Part shown: one piece after another, positions 16,386 to 24,841 of the stretch
Position numbering within the stretch: the stretch's first letter is position 1
How the letters are laid out: each line of letters begins with the position of its first letter
Source of the DNA: Paraburkholderia mimosarum LMG 23256 = NBRC 106338
GTDB lineage: Bacteria > Pseudomonadota > Gammaproteobacteria > Burkholderiales > Burkholderiaceae
Reading direction: 5' to 3'
NCBI RefSeq assembly: GCF_000739815.1
Contig: NZ_BBJJ01000044.1
Location: forward strand, 1-57,124
Length of the DNA: 57,124 bases
Position numbers and translations under genes: made by a program
Notes under the pieces: generated by a model
What the model saw: only the letters and a program-made list of their open reading frames with translations
Databases searched by the model: none
Told to the model about the DNA's origin: nothing

Positions 16386-17135
16386 ATGTTGCTCGAGAAT
16401 CAAGTGGTCGTCATCACCGGTGCAGCGTCGGCGCGCGGAATCGGGAAAGCAACGGCCAGGGCGATGGCGGCGCAGGGTGCTCACGTCGCGATCCTTGACC
16501 TGGTCCAGGCCGACGCCGAGAGCGCTGCGCGCGACCTCGGCGAAGGCCATCTTGGTCTGGCGTGCGACGTCACCAACAAGGAAGCATGCGTGGCCGCCGC
16601 CAATGCCGTCGTACAGAAATACGGCCGCATTGATGCATTGGTCAACAACGCCGGCATCACACAGCCCATCAAAACGCTGGAAATCGCGAAGCAGAATTTC
16701 GACGCCGTGATCGGCGTGAGCCTGCTCGGCACCCTGTACATGTCGCAAGCGGTGATTCCTCAGATGAAGAAGCAGCAAAGTGGCAGTATCGTCTGCATGT
16801 CTTCGGTCTCCGCGCAGCGCGGCGGCGGCATCTTTGGCGGTCCGCACTACAGCGCCGCCAAGGCGGGCGTCCTCGGCCTTGCCAAGGCGATGGCGCGTGA
16901 ATTCGGTGCCGACCACATCCGTGTGAATTCGATCACCCCCGGCCTTATCCAGACAGACATCACGGGGGACAAGCTTACGTCCGAAATGCGTGCGGAAATC
17001 ATCAAGGGAATTCCGCTCGGACGCCTTGGCGAAGCCAACGATATCGCCAACGCCTGCCTCTTTCTGGCGAGCAACCTCTCCACCTATCTGACGGGCATCA
17101 CGCTCGATGTCAACGGCGGGATGCTGATTCACTGA
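16386..17135 (+). CDS. Short-chain dehydrogenase/reductase (SDR) of the transketolase cluster
   Basis: 249 residues. TGAASARGIGKATARAMA is the nucleotide motif, NNAGITQPIKT follows near residue 88, the catalytic Ser lies in CMSSVSAQRGGG and the active-site Tyr/Lys in HYSAAKAG. The C-terminus LTGITLDVNGGMLIH is classical. The first aspartate after beta-strand two (ILDLVQAD) suggests preference for NAD. It lies between a LysR gene and an MFS transporter gene, with the split transketolase downstream; oxidation of an imported polyol or sugar acid to a ketose fits this order but is inference. Confidence 0.9.
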   Translation: MLLENQVVVITGAASARGIGKATARAMAAQGAHVAILDLVQADAESAARDLGEGHLGLACDVTNKEACVAAANAVVQKYGRIDALVNNAGITQPIKTLEIAKQNFDAVIGVSLLGTLYMSQAVIPQMKKQQSGSIVCMSSVSAQRGGGIFGGPHYSAAKAGVLGLAKAMAREFGADHIRVNSITPGLIQTDITGDKLTSEMRAEIIKGIPLGRLGEANDIANACLFLASNLSTYLTGITLDVNGGMLIH

Positions 17136-17279
17136 CATCACTTCTGGCGTGCGCTTTGCAACGATGCGCATGTTCATGACGCACCCGGAATAACCGGGGC
17201 GTCGCGCCGCTCGAACGGCTACCCAGTTTGCGACCAGACGAATCACCCACGCGATGAATCTGGCCCATAGGAGACGATC

Positions 17280-18608
17280 ATGAAACAAAGAATGGCCGCG
17301 CCGGCTATCGGTGCCGAGCTGACGGCTTCCCAGGAAACGGTCAGCTTCGAAGCAAGGACCTACGCCAGGGTCGCCCGGCGTCTTATTCCTTTTCTGATGC
17401 TCTGCTATCTCGGCGCATATCTTGACCGCGTCAACGTCGGCTTCGCAAAGCTGCAGATGCTCAGCGATCTGAATTTTTCCGAAACGGTATATGGCATCGG
17501 CGCAGGCATTTTCTTCCTCGGCTATTTTTTGTTCGAAGTGCCGAGCAACATGATTCTCCACCGGGTTGGAGCCCGCAACTGGCTTGCTCGCATCATGCTG
17601 ACCTGGGCAGTGATTTCGGCGAGCTTCGTATTCGTCAAGTCGCCGACAGTGTTCTACGTCCTGCGCTTCCTGCTCGGTGTCGCTGAGGCCGGCTTTGCGC
17701 CTGGCGTGATTCTCTATCTGACATACTGGTTTCCTGCGGCACGACGCGCCAAAGCTTTATCGATGTTCTTTATGGCGATTCCTCTCGCGGGAATCCTCGG
17801 CGGTCCGTTGTCGGGCTGGATCATGCATTCATTCCAGGGCGTGCAGGGACTGACAGGATGGAAGTGGCTTTTCATGCTCGAGGCACTCCCGTCGCTCGTC
17901 CTCGGCATTGCCATCATCCTCTACCTCGACAACGGTATTGCGGGCGCGAAGTGGCTCAATGACGACGAAAAGGCGCTGCTCAAGCGCAACGTCGAGAATG
18001 ACCGTACCAGGACGACCGAGCACCACTCGATCCGTTCGTTCATCGGCGATCGGCGTCTGTGGCTCATGGCCGCTATTTACTTCTGCGTCGTGTTGGGTCA
18101 GTACGGTCTCACGTTCTGGCTCCCAACCATCGTTCGACGCACCGGAGTCGCTGACCCGCTTTGGGTGGGTATCCTGACCGCGATTCCCTATGTCTGCGCA
18201 ATCATCGCACTGCCACTGCTCGGAAGCAGCGCCGACAAGCGCCGCGAGCGTCGCCTGCATCTCGCCATTCCGATGCTTGTCTCCGCAGCTGGCTTCGCCA
18301 CCCTGCCGATGCTAGGCAGCGTGGGGCCCTCGATCATTTGCGTGAGCGTCGCCGCGGCCGGCATTCTCGCCTCCTCATCGTTGTTCTGGGCGTTGCCGAC
18401 CGCAGTACTTGGCGGCATGTCCGCAGCGGCCGGCATCGCAGCTGTCAACTGCTTTGCAAATCTCGCAGGTTTCTTCTCGCCTGCCATTGTCGGCTGGTTG
18501 AACGATCTCACGGGCAAGCCAACCGCGGGCCTCATCTTCATCTCGTCGGCAGTGGTAGTGGGTGCGGTCCTGGTGTTCCTCGTCCCCGCCCGCACCGTCA
18601 ACCGCTGA
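17280..18608 (+). CDS. MFS transporter, anion:cation symporter (ACS) type
   Basis: 442 residues with 12 predicted membrane helices. Family features are LIPFLMLCYLGAYLDRVNVG in the first helix, GIGAGIFFLGYFLFEVPSN, RFLLGVAEAGFAPGVILYLT and FPAARRAKALSMF, all typical of ACS carriers that import tartrate, glucarate, galactonate, phthalate or related anions with protons. A loop of about 35 mostly charged residues separates helices 6 and 7. It lies between an SDR gene and the transketolase pair and is therefore the likely uptake system of that pathway. The exact anion cannot be read. Confidence 0.92.
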   Translation: MKQRMAAPAIGAELTASQETVSFEARTYARVARRLIPFLMLCYLGAYLDRVNVGFAKLQMLSDLNFSETVYGIGAGIFFLGYFLFEVPSNMILHRVGARNWLARIMLTWAVISASFVFVKSPTVFYVLRFLLGVAEAGFAPGVILYLTYWFPAARRAKALSMFFMAIPLAGILGGPLSGWIMHSFQGVQGLTGWKWLFMLEALPSLVLGIAIILYLDNGIAGAKWLNDDEKALLKRNVENDRTRTTEHHSIRSFIGDRRLWLMAAIYFCVVLGQYGLTFWLPTIVRRTGVADPLWVGILTAIPYVCAIIALPLLGSSADKRRERRLHLAIPMLVSAAGFATLPMLGSVGPSIICVSVAAAGILASSSLFWALPTAVLGGMSAAAGIAAVNCFANLAGFFSPAIVGWLNDLTGKPTAGLIFISSAVVVGAVLVFLVPARTVNR

Positions 18609-18634
18609 ATCTACTTTTTCATGGAGACACGCAA

Positions 18635-19486
18635 ATGAGTACTCCCGTAATCGAGGATGCGACGCTCGCCGAGCGCGCCTGGCGCATCCGGCGCAACGCG
18701 CTCTTGATGGGCGAGGTGCAAGGCCAGGGCTACATCGGACAGGCGCTCGACATTGCCGACGTACTGGCCGTCTCGTACTTCGGCGCGATGAACTACCGCC
18801 CCGCCGAACCCGAATGGGAAGAACGCGATCGCTTCCTGCTCTCAAACGGCCACTACGCTATCGCGCTTTACGCTGCATTGTTCGAAGCGGGCATCCTCCC
18901 GGAGGAAGAGCTCGAAACGTACGGCAGCGACGACAGTCGCCTTCCGATGTCGGGTATGGCGAGCTACACACCCGGGATGGAAATGTCCGGCGGCTCACTG
19001 GGCCAGGGACTGACGATCGCGGTGGGTCGTTGTCTGGGCTTGAAGCGCAAGGGCTCGAAGTCCTTTGTCTACACCCTGTTTTCCGATGGCGAACTCGATG
19101 AAGGCGCGATCTGGGAAGGCCTCATGTCGGCGGCCCCCTGGAAGCTCGACAACCTGATTGCAATGATCGACGTGAACAACCAGCAGGCCGATGGTCCATC
19201 GACGCAAATTATGGCCTTCGAGCCGCTGGTACCGAAGCTCGAGGCATTCGGCTGGTACGTACAGCGCGTCGACGGCAACGATATCGATGCCGTGAAACAG
19301 GCATTCGACAATGCGCGCAACCTGAGAGAGGCAAAGCCGCGCATCATCGTTTGCGACACGAAGATGGGACGCGGCGTCCCGTTTCTCGAACAGCGTGAGA
19401 AGAATCACTTCATCCGCGTGGACGAGCATGAATGGAAGCTGGCACTCGAAGCACTTGATGAGACTTACGCAGGGAGAAAAGCATGA
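18635..19486 (+). CDS. Transketolase, N-terminal (thiamine diphosphate-binding) subunit
   Basis: 283 residues starting MSTPVIEDATLAERAW. It covers the thiamine pyrophosphate half of transketolase: LLSNGHYAIALYA, SGGSLGQGLTIAVG and SDGELDEGAIWEG (the GDG-like cofactor loop, here SDGE), ending with MIDVNNQQADGPS. The start at 18635 follows the MFS gene by 26 bases and gives the usual length. Split transketolases transfer two-carbon units and include apulose-4-phosphate and other catabolic types. It overlaps the second subunit gene by four bases (ATGA). A role in breaking down the imported polyhydroxy compound is inferred from the SDR and MFS neighbours. Confidence 0.92.
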   Translation: MSTPVIEDATLAERAWRIRRNALLMGEVQGQGYIGQALDIADVLAVSYFGAMNYRPAEPEWEERDRFLLSNGHYAIALYAALFEAGILPEEELETYGSDDSRLPMSGMASYTPGMEMSGGSLGQGLTIAVGRCLGLKRKGSKSFVYTLFSDGELDEGAIWEGLMSAAPWKLDNLIAMIDVNNQQADGPSTQIMAFEPLVPKLEAFGWYVQRVDGNDIDAVKQAFDNARNLREAKPRIIVCDTKMGRGVPFLEQREKNHFIRVDEHEWKLALEALDETYAGRKA

Positions 19487-20484
19487 GCTCGGTCGTCGAT
19501 ACAAAGCCTCGCCTGAAGACCTCGGCGATGATTGCGTCCATCGCTGGCGAAGGACAGGTTACCCGTTCCGCGCCGTTTGGCCATGCCCTCGTTGAGCTCG
19601 CTCGCGAGAAGACCAACGTCATTGGCATGACTGCGGACCTCGGCAAGTACACCGATCTTCACATCTTCGCGAAGGCATTTCCCGAGCGCTATTACCAGAT
19701 GGGAATGGCCGAGCAATTGCTGATGGGCGCAGCGGCAGGTTTCGCTCACGAAGGTGCGCAACCGTTCGTGACCACCTATGCCGTGTTTGCAACGCGCCGT
19801 GCCTATGACTTCATTCACCAGACCATCGCGGAAGACAACCTCGATGTCAAAATCGTTTGTGCGCTGCCAGGGTTGACGACCGGCTACGGCCCTAGCCACC
19901 AGGCCGCCGAAGACCTCGCACTGATGCGCGCGATGCCGAACATGACGGTGATCGACCCGTGCGATGCCCTCGACATCGAGCAGATGGTACCGGCCATCGC
20001 AGCGCACAAGGGGCCGGTTTATGCGCGACTCTTGCGCGGCAATGTGCCCGCGGTACTCGACGAGTACGACTACCAGTTCGAACTCGGGAAGGCCAAGCTA
20101 CTGAGGGATGGCGCCGACGTGCTTATCATTTCGTCCGGCATTATGACCATGCGCGCGCTAGAGACCGCCAAGGCTCTCGAAGCGGACAAGGTGGACGTCG
20201 CGGTGTTGCACGCACCCACCATCAAGCCGCTCGACACCGAGACCATCGTTCGCGAAGCGAAGCGTACCGGGCGAATGGTCGTGGTTGCCGAGAATCACAC
20301 CGTCATTGGTGGACTAGGCGAAGCCGTTGCCACGGCCTTGTTGAGCGCAGGTGTCGCCTGTTGCTTCAAGCAAATTGCGCTTCCCGATGCCTTCCTCGAC
20401 GCGGGCGCACTGCCAACGTTGCATGACCGCTACGGTATCTCCACGAAACTGATGGCCAGCAACATCAAGAAGTGGCTGGCTTAG
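19483..20484 (+). CDS. Transketolase, C-terminal subunit
   Basis: 333 residues holding the pyrimidine-binding and C-terminal domains. MTADLGKYTDLHIFAKAFP and YYQMGMAEQLLMGAAAGFA contain the conserved catalytic Glu that activates the cofactor. GLTTGYGPSHQAAEDLALMR and the C-terminal VVVAENHTVIGGLGEAVA are also typical. The N-terminal 25 residues are longer than in many partners. The ATGA overlap with the first subunit implies coupled translation and a stoichiometric complex. The gene ends the plus-strand cluster; no terminator is clear after it. Confidence 0.92.
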   Translation: MSSVVDTKPRLKTSAMIASIAGEGQVTRSAPFGHALVELAREKTNVIGMTADLGKYTDLHIFAKAFPERYYQMGMAEQLLMGAAAGFAHEGAQPFVTTYAVFATRRAYDFIHQTIAEDNLDVKIVCALPGLTTGYGPSHQAAEDLALMRAMPNMTVIDPCDALDIEQMVPAIAAHKGPVYARLLRGNVPAVLDEYDYQFELGKAKLLRDGADVLIISSGIMTMRALETAKALEADKVDVAVLHAPTIKPLDTETIVREAKRTGRMVVVAENHTVIGGLGEAVATALLSAGVACCFKQIALPDAFLDAGALPTLHDRYGISTKLMASNIKKWLA

Positions 20485-20813
20485 CCAGGCAGCGTGGGCG
20501 TCTCCGTCAAAGATCATGTCCGGGCCCGTTTGAACCGTACCGGCTTTGTCGGAGACACCGAGTTTGGCTCTCGCGCACGCTTAATCTCGCCGATAGCCGC
20601 ATGACAATCGGTGGAATGCGAGCAGGTGCGCGGCGTGCGGTCACCCACATCAAACTCGTCAGACCTATGGAACGATTCGGGGCAGTGTGGAACATCGGAC
20701 AGCCCCAAGCGTGGATGTTTGAAGTTTTCTCCGAAAATCGGCTAACGATCCGTCGATAAAGAAGGAGCGCGACGATCTCGCGACCCTGCCCGCGCATCCT
20801 GTCTGGCGCGAGA
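20485..20813. other. Intergenic stretch with an imperfect inverted repeat
   Basis: 329 bases between the convergent ends of the transketolase and LysR genes. GTCTCCGTCAAAG (20500-20512) pairs with CTTTGTCGGAGAC (20544-20556), 12 of 13 bases, across 31 bases. No T-run follows, so it is a poor intrinsic terminator; it could be an insertion-sequence end remnant or an RNA hairpin. The remainder contains no convincing gene. Confidence 0.4.
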
Positions 20814-21713
20814 TCAACTCACACTCGCACTCACCGGATACTGTTGTCGGTTCCTTTCAACCCACTCGCTGAAAAGCTTCACTTTTGGCTGTTGTGCGAC
20901 GCAGTCCGGGTAAACAAAGTAGTAGCGGAACCCTGTCTCCACGATCGTATCGAACGGCATGACCAGTCGCCGCGCCGCGAGGTCGTCATCGACTAGCGTC
21001 CGGTCGCCAATGGCGACACCGAAGCCTTGCATCGCGGCGTTTGTCGCCAGATCGAGTGTTTCGAAACTCGGACCCATGTTCGCGTCCACCTGAGTCGCAC
21101 CGACCTGATCGAGCCACTGTCTCCAGTCACGATGGTCCCGCGTAGGGTGGAGCAGCGTGAAATTCGCCAGATCGTCAAACTGCGCGAGCGGCTTGCAGTT
21201 CACCAACTCGGGAGCGCATACCGGCGTGATCTGCTCGTCGAAGAGCGGCACCGCGTGAACATCCGCGCCGGGGGACGAGCCGTAAATAATCGCGGCATCG
21301 AAGGGCTCGACCTGGAAGTCGACGTCATGCTGCCAGGTCGTCGTGATCTGCACGAGCAAGTCGGGATGTTCTCCCTGAAACCGCATGATTCTCGGCAGCA
21401 TCCAGCGCATGATGCACGTTGGCACCTTCATTGCCAGATCCGTGCGCTGCCGCGTCAAGCGCAGCGAGATGTCCTCGATGCGCGCGAGCCCCTCCCTCAC
21501 CACGGGCAGCAGCATCTCGCCTTCGGCCGTCAAGGTCAGACCTTTTGTACCTCTTATGAACAAGGGAAACTTGTAGTAATCCTCCAAGGTGAGAATCTGC
21601 CTGCTCACCGCTCCCTGCGTAAGACACAGATGTTCGGCAGCACGCGTGAAACTGCGGTGGCGGGCAACCACTTCAAATACCTGCAGTGCGTTGAGTGGGG
21701 GAAGGCGTCGCAT
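20814..21713 (-). CDS. LysR family regulator, GcvA-like, end of the ABC importer cluster
   Basis: 299 residues. MRRLPPLNALQVFEVVARH and SFTRAAEHLCLTQGAVSRQI form the GcvA-type helix-turn-helix. The effector domain has MRWMLPRIMRFQGEHPDL and FDAAIIYGS. It starts 32 bases downstream of the amino-acid importer ATPase gene on the same strand, so it is probably co-transcribed as the last gene of the minus-strand cluster from 32168, or has its own weak promoter. It likely regulates that cluster; inducer unknown. Confidence 0.9.
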   Translation of the reverse strand: MRRLPPLNALQVFEVVARHRSFTRAAEHLCLTQGAVSRQILTLEDYYKFPLFIRGTKGLTLTAEGEMLLPVVREGLARIEDISLRLTRQRTDLAMKVPTCIMRWMLPRIMRFQGEHPDLLVQITTTWQHDVDFQVEPFDAAIIYGSSPGADVHAVPLFDEQITPVCAPELVNCKPLAQFDDLANFTLLHPTRDHRDWRQWLDQVGATQVDANMGPSFETLDLATNAAMQGFGVAIGDRTLVDDDLAARRLVMPFDTIVETGFRYYFVYPDCVAQQPKVKLFSEWVERNRQQYPVSASVS

Positions 21714-21745
21714 GGGATGGAGGCGGCCGGATTGACTGGACCTTG

Positions 21746-22471
21746 CTAGTGCAGGATTTTTGAAAGGAAATCCTTCGCGCGGCTGGACTTGGGCTGTGCA
21801 AAGAACGCCTCCTTGAGATCGTCTTCGACGATACGCCCCTGATCCATGAAGATCACGCGATTCGCCACCTTCTTTGCGAAGCCCATCTCATGCGTGACGC
21901 ACATCATCGTCATGCCTTCCTGAGCGAGTTCGACCATGACGTCCAGCACCTCGTTGATCATCTCCGGATCGAGTGCCGAGGTCGGCTCGTCGAACAGCAT
22001 CGCTATCGGGTCCATCGACAACGCACGGGCGATGGCCACACGCTGCTGCTGGCCGCCGGAGAGCTGGCCGGGAAACTTGTCCGCGTGAGCGTGCAAGCCC
22101 ACGCGATGCAGCAGGCCCAAGGCCTTTTGGGCGGCCTCGTCCTTGTGCCGGCCAAGCACCTTCACTTGCGCGAGCGTAAGGTTTTCGGTAATCGACATAT
22201 GCGGAAATAATTCGAAGTGTTGAAAGACCATGCCCACTTTCGAGCGCAGCTTCGACAGATTCGTCTTCCTGTCGCCAACCGACTCGCCATTGATCCTGAT
22301 CTCGCCGTTCTGAAAAGGCTCGAGGCCATTGACCGTCTTGATGAGCGTCGATTTTCCCGAGCCCGACGGGCCGCACACCACGACGACTTCGCCTTTCTTC
22401 ACTTCCGTCGTGCAGTCAGTGAGCACCTGGAACTGACCGTACCACTTCGATACGTTGCTTATGGTAATCAT
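21746..22471 (-). CDS. Polar amino acid ABC transporter ATPase (GltL/HisP-like)
   Basis: 241 residues: a compact ABC ATPase. Walker A is CGPSGSGKST, the Q-loop is in GMVFQHFELFPHMS, the signature LSGGQQQRVAIARAL, Walker B AMLFDEPTSALDPE and the switch CVTHEMGFA. The N-terminus ITISNVSKWYGQFQVL is typical of the polar-amino-acid subfamily. It energises the two permeases encoded directly upstream (22505-23919), with the binding protein at 23963-24787. Gene order binding protein, permease, permease, ATPase is complete. Confidence 0.94.
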   Translation of the reverse strand: MITISNVSKWYGQFQVLTDCTTEVKKGEVVVVCGPSGSGKSTLIKTVNGLEPFQNGEIRINGESVGDRKTNLSKLRSKVGMVFQHFELFPHMSITENLTLAQVKVLGRHKDEAAQKALGLLHRVGLHAHADKFPGQLSGGQQQRVAIARALSMDPIAMLFDEPTSALDPEMINEVLDVMVELAQEGMTMMCVTHEMGFAKKVANRVIFMDQGRIVEDDLKEAFFAQPKSSRAKDFLSKILH

Positions 22472-22504
22472 GTCGAACCCTGCTCCTGAAGAGCGTTGAA
22501 GTAT

Positions 22505-23161
22505 TCAGCGGTGACGGCCGCGCTGATAGTGGCCTTCGAGCACACGCGCATACCAGGTGAGCGGAAAACACATCGCGAAGTACAGCAGTGCGACCATTGC
22601 GTAGATCGGGAACGGCCGAAACACGGCATTCGTGATCATGGTGCCGGTCTTGGTCAGTTCGGTGAGGCCGATGATCGACGTGAGCGCGGTACTTTTCACC
22701 ACCTGCACGAGAAAGCCCACCGTGGGCGGCACGGCGATTTTCCATGCCTGCGGCCAGACGACGTAGCGCAGCTGCTGAGGCCACGTCATGCCGAGGCTGG
22801 CGGCGGCGCTCCACTGCCCTCGTGGCACGGCTTCGACGCACCCGCGCCAGATATCCGCCAGGTAGGCGCTCGTGTACAGCGTGAGTGTCACGGTTGCGGC
22901 GAGCCACGGCGAAACTTCGACACCCACGAGGGGCAACCCGAAGAACGCGAGAAAGAGCTGCATCAGCAGTGGCGTGCCTTGAAACACCTCGACATACAGC
23001 ACGGCGATGCGACGCAGCCAGGCCACTGGCGAAACCCGCATCGCCAGCAGCACGAGGCCCGCGATGCCGCCTCCAACGAAGGCACAAAGCGAGAGCAGAA
23101 CGGTCCAGCGCGCAGCCAGCAACAGATTGCGCGCAATATCCCAGAGAGTGAACTCGACCAT
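22505..23161 (-). CDS. Polar amino acid ABC transporter permease (second)
   Basis: 218 residues from the ATG at 23161, which overlaps the stop of the previous permease gene by one base (TAATG); a longer reading frame exists upstream but lies inside that gene. There are about five membrane helices. The HisM/GlnP block is VEVFQGTPLLMQLFLAFFG and the EAA loop reads WSAAASLGMTWPQQLRYV. It pairs with the 252-residue permease to form the channel of the amino-acid importer. Confidence 0.92.
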   Translation of the reverse strand: MVEFTLWDIARNLLLAARWTVLLSLCAFVGGGIAGLVLLAMRVSPVAWLRRIAVLYVEVFQGTPLLMQLFLAFFGLPLVGVEVSPWLAATVTLTLYTSAYLADIWRGCVEAVPRGQWSAAASLGMTWPQQLRYVVWPQAWKIAVPPTVGFLVQVVKSTALTSIIGLTELTKTGTMITNAVFRPFPIYAMVALLYFAMCFPLTWYARVLEGHYQRGRHR

Positions 23162-23919
23162 TACGAGCGCTCCTTCGAAAGACTGGATGCCGCCATGCGG
23201 GCGCGAGCGGAAAACCACGAGCGCAGGGATGCGCGCGAGGCGCCGGCGCCGCGCGCCGTGCGTCCCGCGAAAAGGCCCTTGCCAAACCGGTTGATGAGTA
23301 GCCGCAGCAAGATCGACAGCACCAGATAGATCACCGTGACGATCACGTAGCTCTCGAACGAGCGGAAGTTGCGCGACTGGATGAAATTGGCTGCGTACGT
23401 CAGGTCGGGCACCGAAATCTGCGACACGACGGCCGAGCCGAGCATCACGATCAACACCTGGCCCAGCAGCGCCGGGAAGACGTTGGCGAGCGCCTGGGGC
23501 AGCACGACATGGCGGAAGACCTGCCGCCCCTGCAAGCCGAGCGCCATTGCCGCCTGGCGCTGGCCGCGAGGGATCGAGTCGATGCCGGCGCGCACGATCT
23601 CGGTCGCGTAGGCCCCCAGATTCACGGTCATTGCCAATACCGCCGCCTGCATCTCGTTGATCTGCACGCCCAGACCCGGCAGCCCAAAGAACACGAAGAA
23701 GAGCTGCACGAGAAAAGGCGTATTGCGGATCAGCTCGACGTAAGACGCAACCAGCGCGCGCACCCACCTCGGGCCTGCGACGGCGAGGCTCGCGCCGGCA
23801 ATGCCGAGCAGACCGCCCAGCACGGTCGAGGCCGCCGTCAGGCCGAGCGTCACTTCGACGCCGTGCACGAGCATGCCCGCGTACAGACCGAAGTCACTGA
23901 AGTCGAATGTGTAAGTCAT
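23161..23919 (-). CDS. Polar amino acid ABC transporter permease (first)
   Basis: 252 residues with five or so membrane helices. The family signature is YVELIRNTPFLVQLFFVFFG, and the EAA loop is QAAMALGLQGRQVFRHVVLP. The C-terminal 35 residues are basic and Ala/Ser/Arg-rich (RTARGAGASRASLRSWFSAR), longer than usual and probably cytoplasmic. It begins 43 bases after the binding-protein gene and is coupled to the second permease by a one-base overlap. Confidence 0.92.
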   Translation of the reverse strand: MTYTFDFSDFGLYAGMLVHGVEVTLGLTAASTVLGGLLGIAGASLAVAGPRWVRALVASYVELIRNTPFLVQLFFVFFGLPGLGVQINEMQAAVLAMTVNLGAYATEIVRAGIDSIPRGQRQAAMALGLQGRQVFRHVVLPQALANVFPALLGQVLIVMLGSAVVSQISVPDLTYAANFIQSRNFRSFESYVIVTVIYLVLSILLRLLINRFGKGLFAGRTARGAGASRASLRSWFSARARMAASSLSKERS

Positions 23920-23962
23920 CGCTGCGCCGTCTGTCGTTCAGGTAAGCAGGAGCCGAAGGGCA

Positions 23963-24787
23963 TCAAAGACTGGCCGGCAGCGGAGCACGCAGCCACTTGA
24001 GCGAGATGGCGTTCATCGAGCCGTCCTTCTTTGCGGCCGCGATGGCGTCGTCGACCTTCTGTTTCAGGCGCGGCTCGTTCTTGTTCAGACCCACGTGATC
24101 GGGAGAGCTGAACAACGAGAACTTCTGCTCCGGATCGTTGGCGGGATGACGCGCCATGATGGTCGCGCCGACATCGTTGCCGACCACGAGAAGTTGGGCC
24201 TGACCGGACAGGAATGCGGAAATCGCGCCGTTCGGATCGTCGAAGCGCTTGATGACCGCGGAGGACGGCGCCACCTTGGACACACTGAGATCTTCGAGCG
24301 TGCCGCGCGCGACGGCGACCGTCTTGCCAGCCAGATCGCCCGCATTCTTCACTGGCAGCGATTTCGGACCGAAGACCGCGAGATAGTACGGCGCATACGG
24401 CTGCGAAAAGTCGATGACCTTCGCGCGCTCGGGTGTCTGGCCGACCGAGAGCAGGATGTCCGCCTTGTGATCCGCCAGGTAGGCCATGCGGTTGTCGCCC
24501 GTCACCTGCACGAGTTCGACCTTCGCGTTCAGGGCCTTACCGATCAGATTGGCCACGTCGATGTCGTAGCCCTGCGGCTTCATGTCGGGCCCGATCGATC
24601 CAAACGGCGGATAGTCCTCGAATACGCCAACACGCACGACGCCCGATTTCGCAATCGTGTCGAGCGCGTCGGCATGCGCGAGCGGTGCAAACGCGCTGAG
24701 GCCAGCCATGCCGGCAAGCGCGAAGGCTGCGAGGGTGCGAGCCGCCAGGCGTTGCATGGGGTTCGTGGTGACGTGAGTGGTGTTCAT
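23963..24787 (-). CDS. Amino acid ABC transporter substrate-binding protein
   Basis: 274 residues from the ATG at 24787, which has AAGGAG upstream; an ATG at 24832 adds 15 residues and lacks one. A signal peptide covers about residues 1-38 (AARTLAAFALAGMAGLSAFA, cleavage near LAHA). The mature part has VVRVGVFEDYPPFGSIGPD, KPQGYDIDVANLIGKAL and RMAYLADHKADILLSVGQTPER, the SBP_bac_3 pattern for polar amino acids or opines. It sits directly after the polyamine-type ATPase gene, so two importers share one operon. Confidence 0.9.
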   Translation of the reverse strand: MNTTHVTTNPMQRLAARTLAAFALAGMAGLSAFAPLAHADALDTIAKSGVVRVGVFEDYPPFGSIGPDMKPQGYDIDVANLIGKALNAKVELVQVTGDNRMAYLADHKADILLSVGQTPERAKVIDFSQPYAPYYLAVFGPKSLPVKNAGDLAGKTVAVARGTLEDLSVSKVAPSSAVIKRFDDPNGAISAFLSGQAQLLVVGNDVGATIMARHPANDPEQKFSLFSSPDHVGLNKNEPRLKQKVDDAIAAAKKDGSMNAISLKWLRAPLPASL

Positions 24788-24841
24788 GACGAATGGCTCC
24801 TTCCAGCTGTTTCGTGGGGTAAAAGATTTCAACGCGGCGTT

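Noticed and set aside
20500..20556. Inverted repeat as an intrinsic terminator of the transketolase operon
   Set aside because: Loop of 31 bases, one mismatch and no T-run on either strand, so only the repeat itself is reported.
22505..23767. 420-residue fused permease reading frame
   Set aside because: The upstream half is out of frame with, and inside, the preceding permease gene; a TAATG junction at 23159-23163 marks the true boundary.
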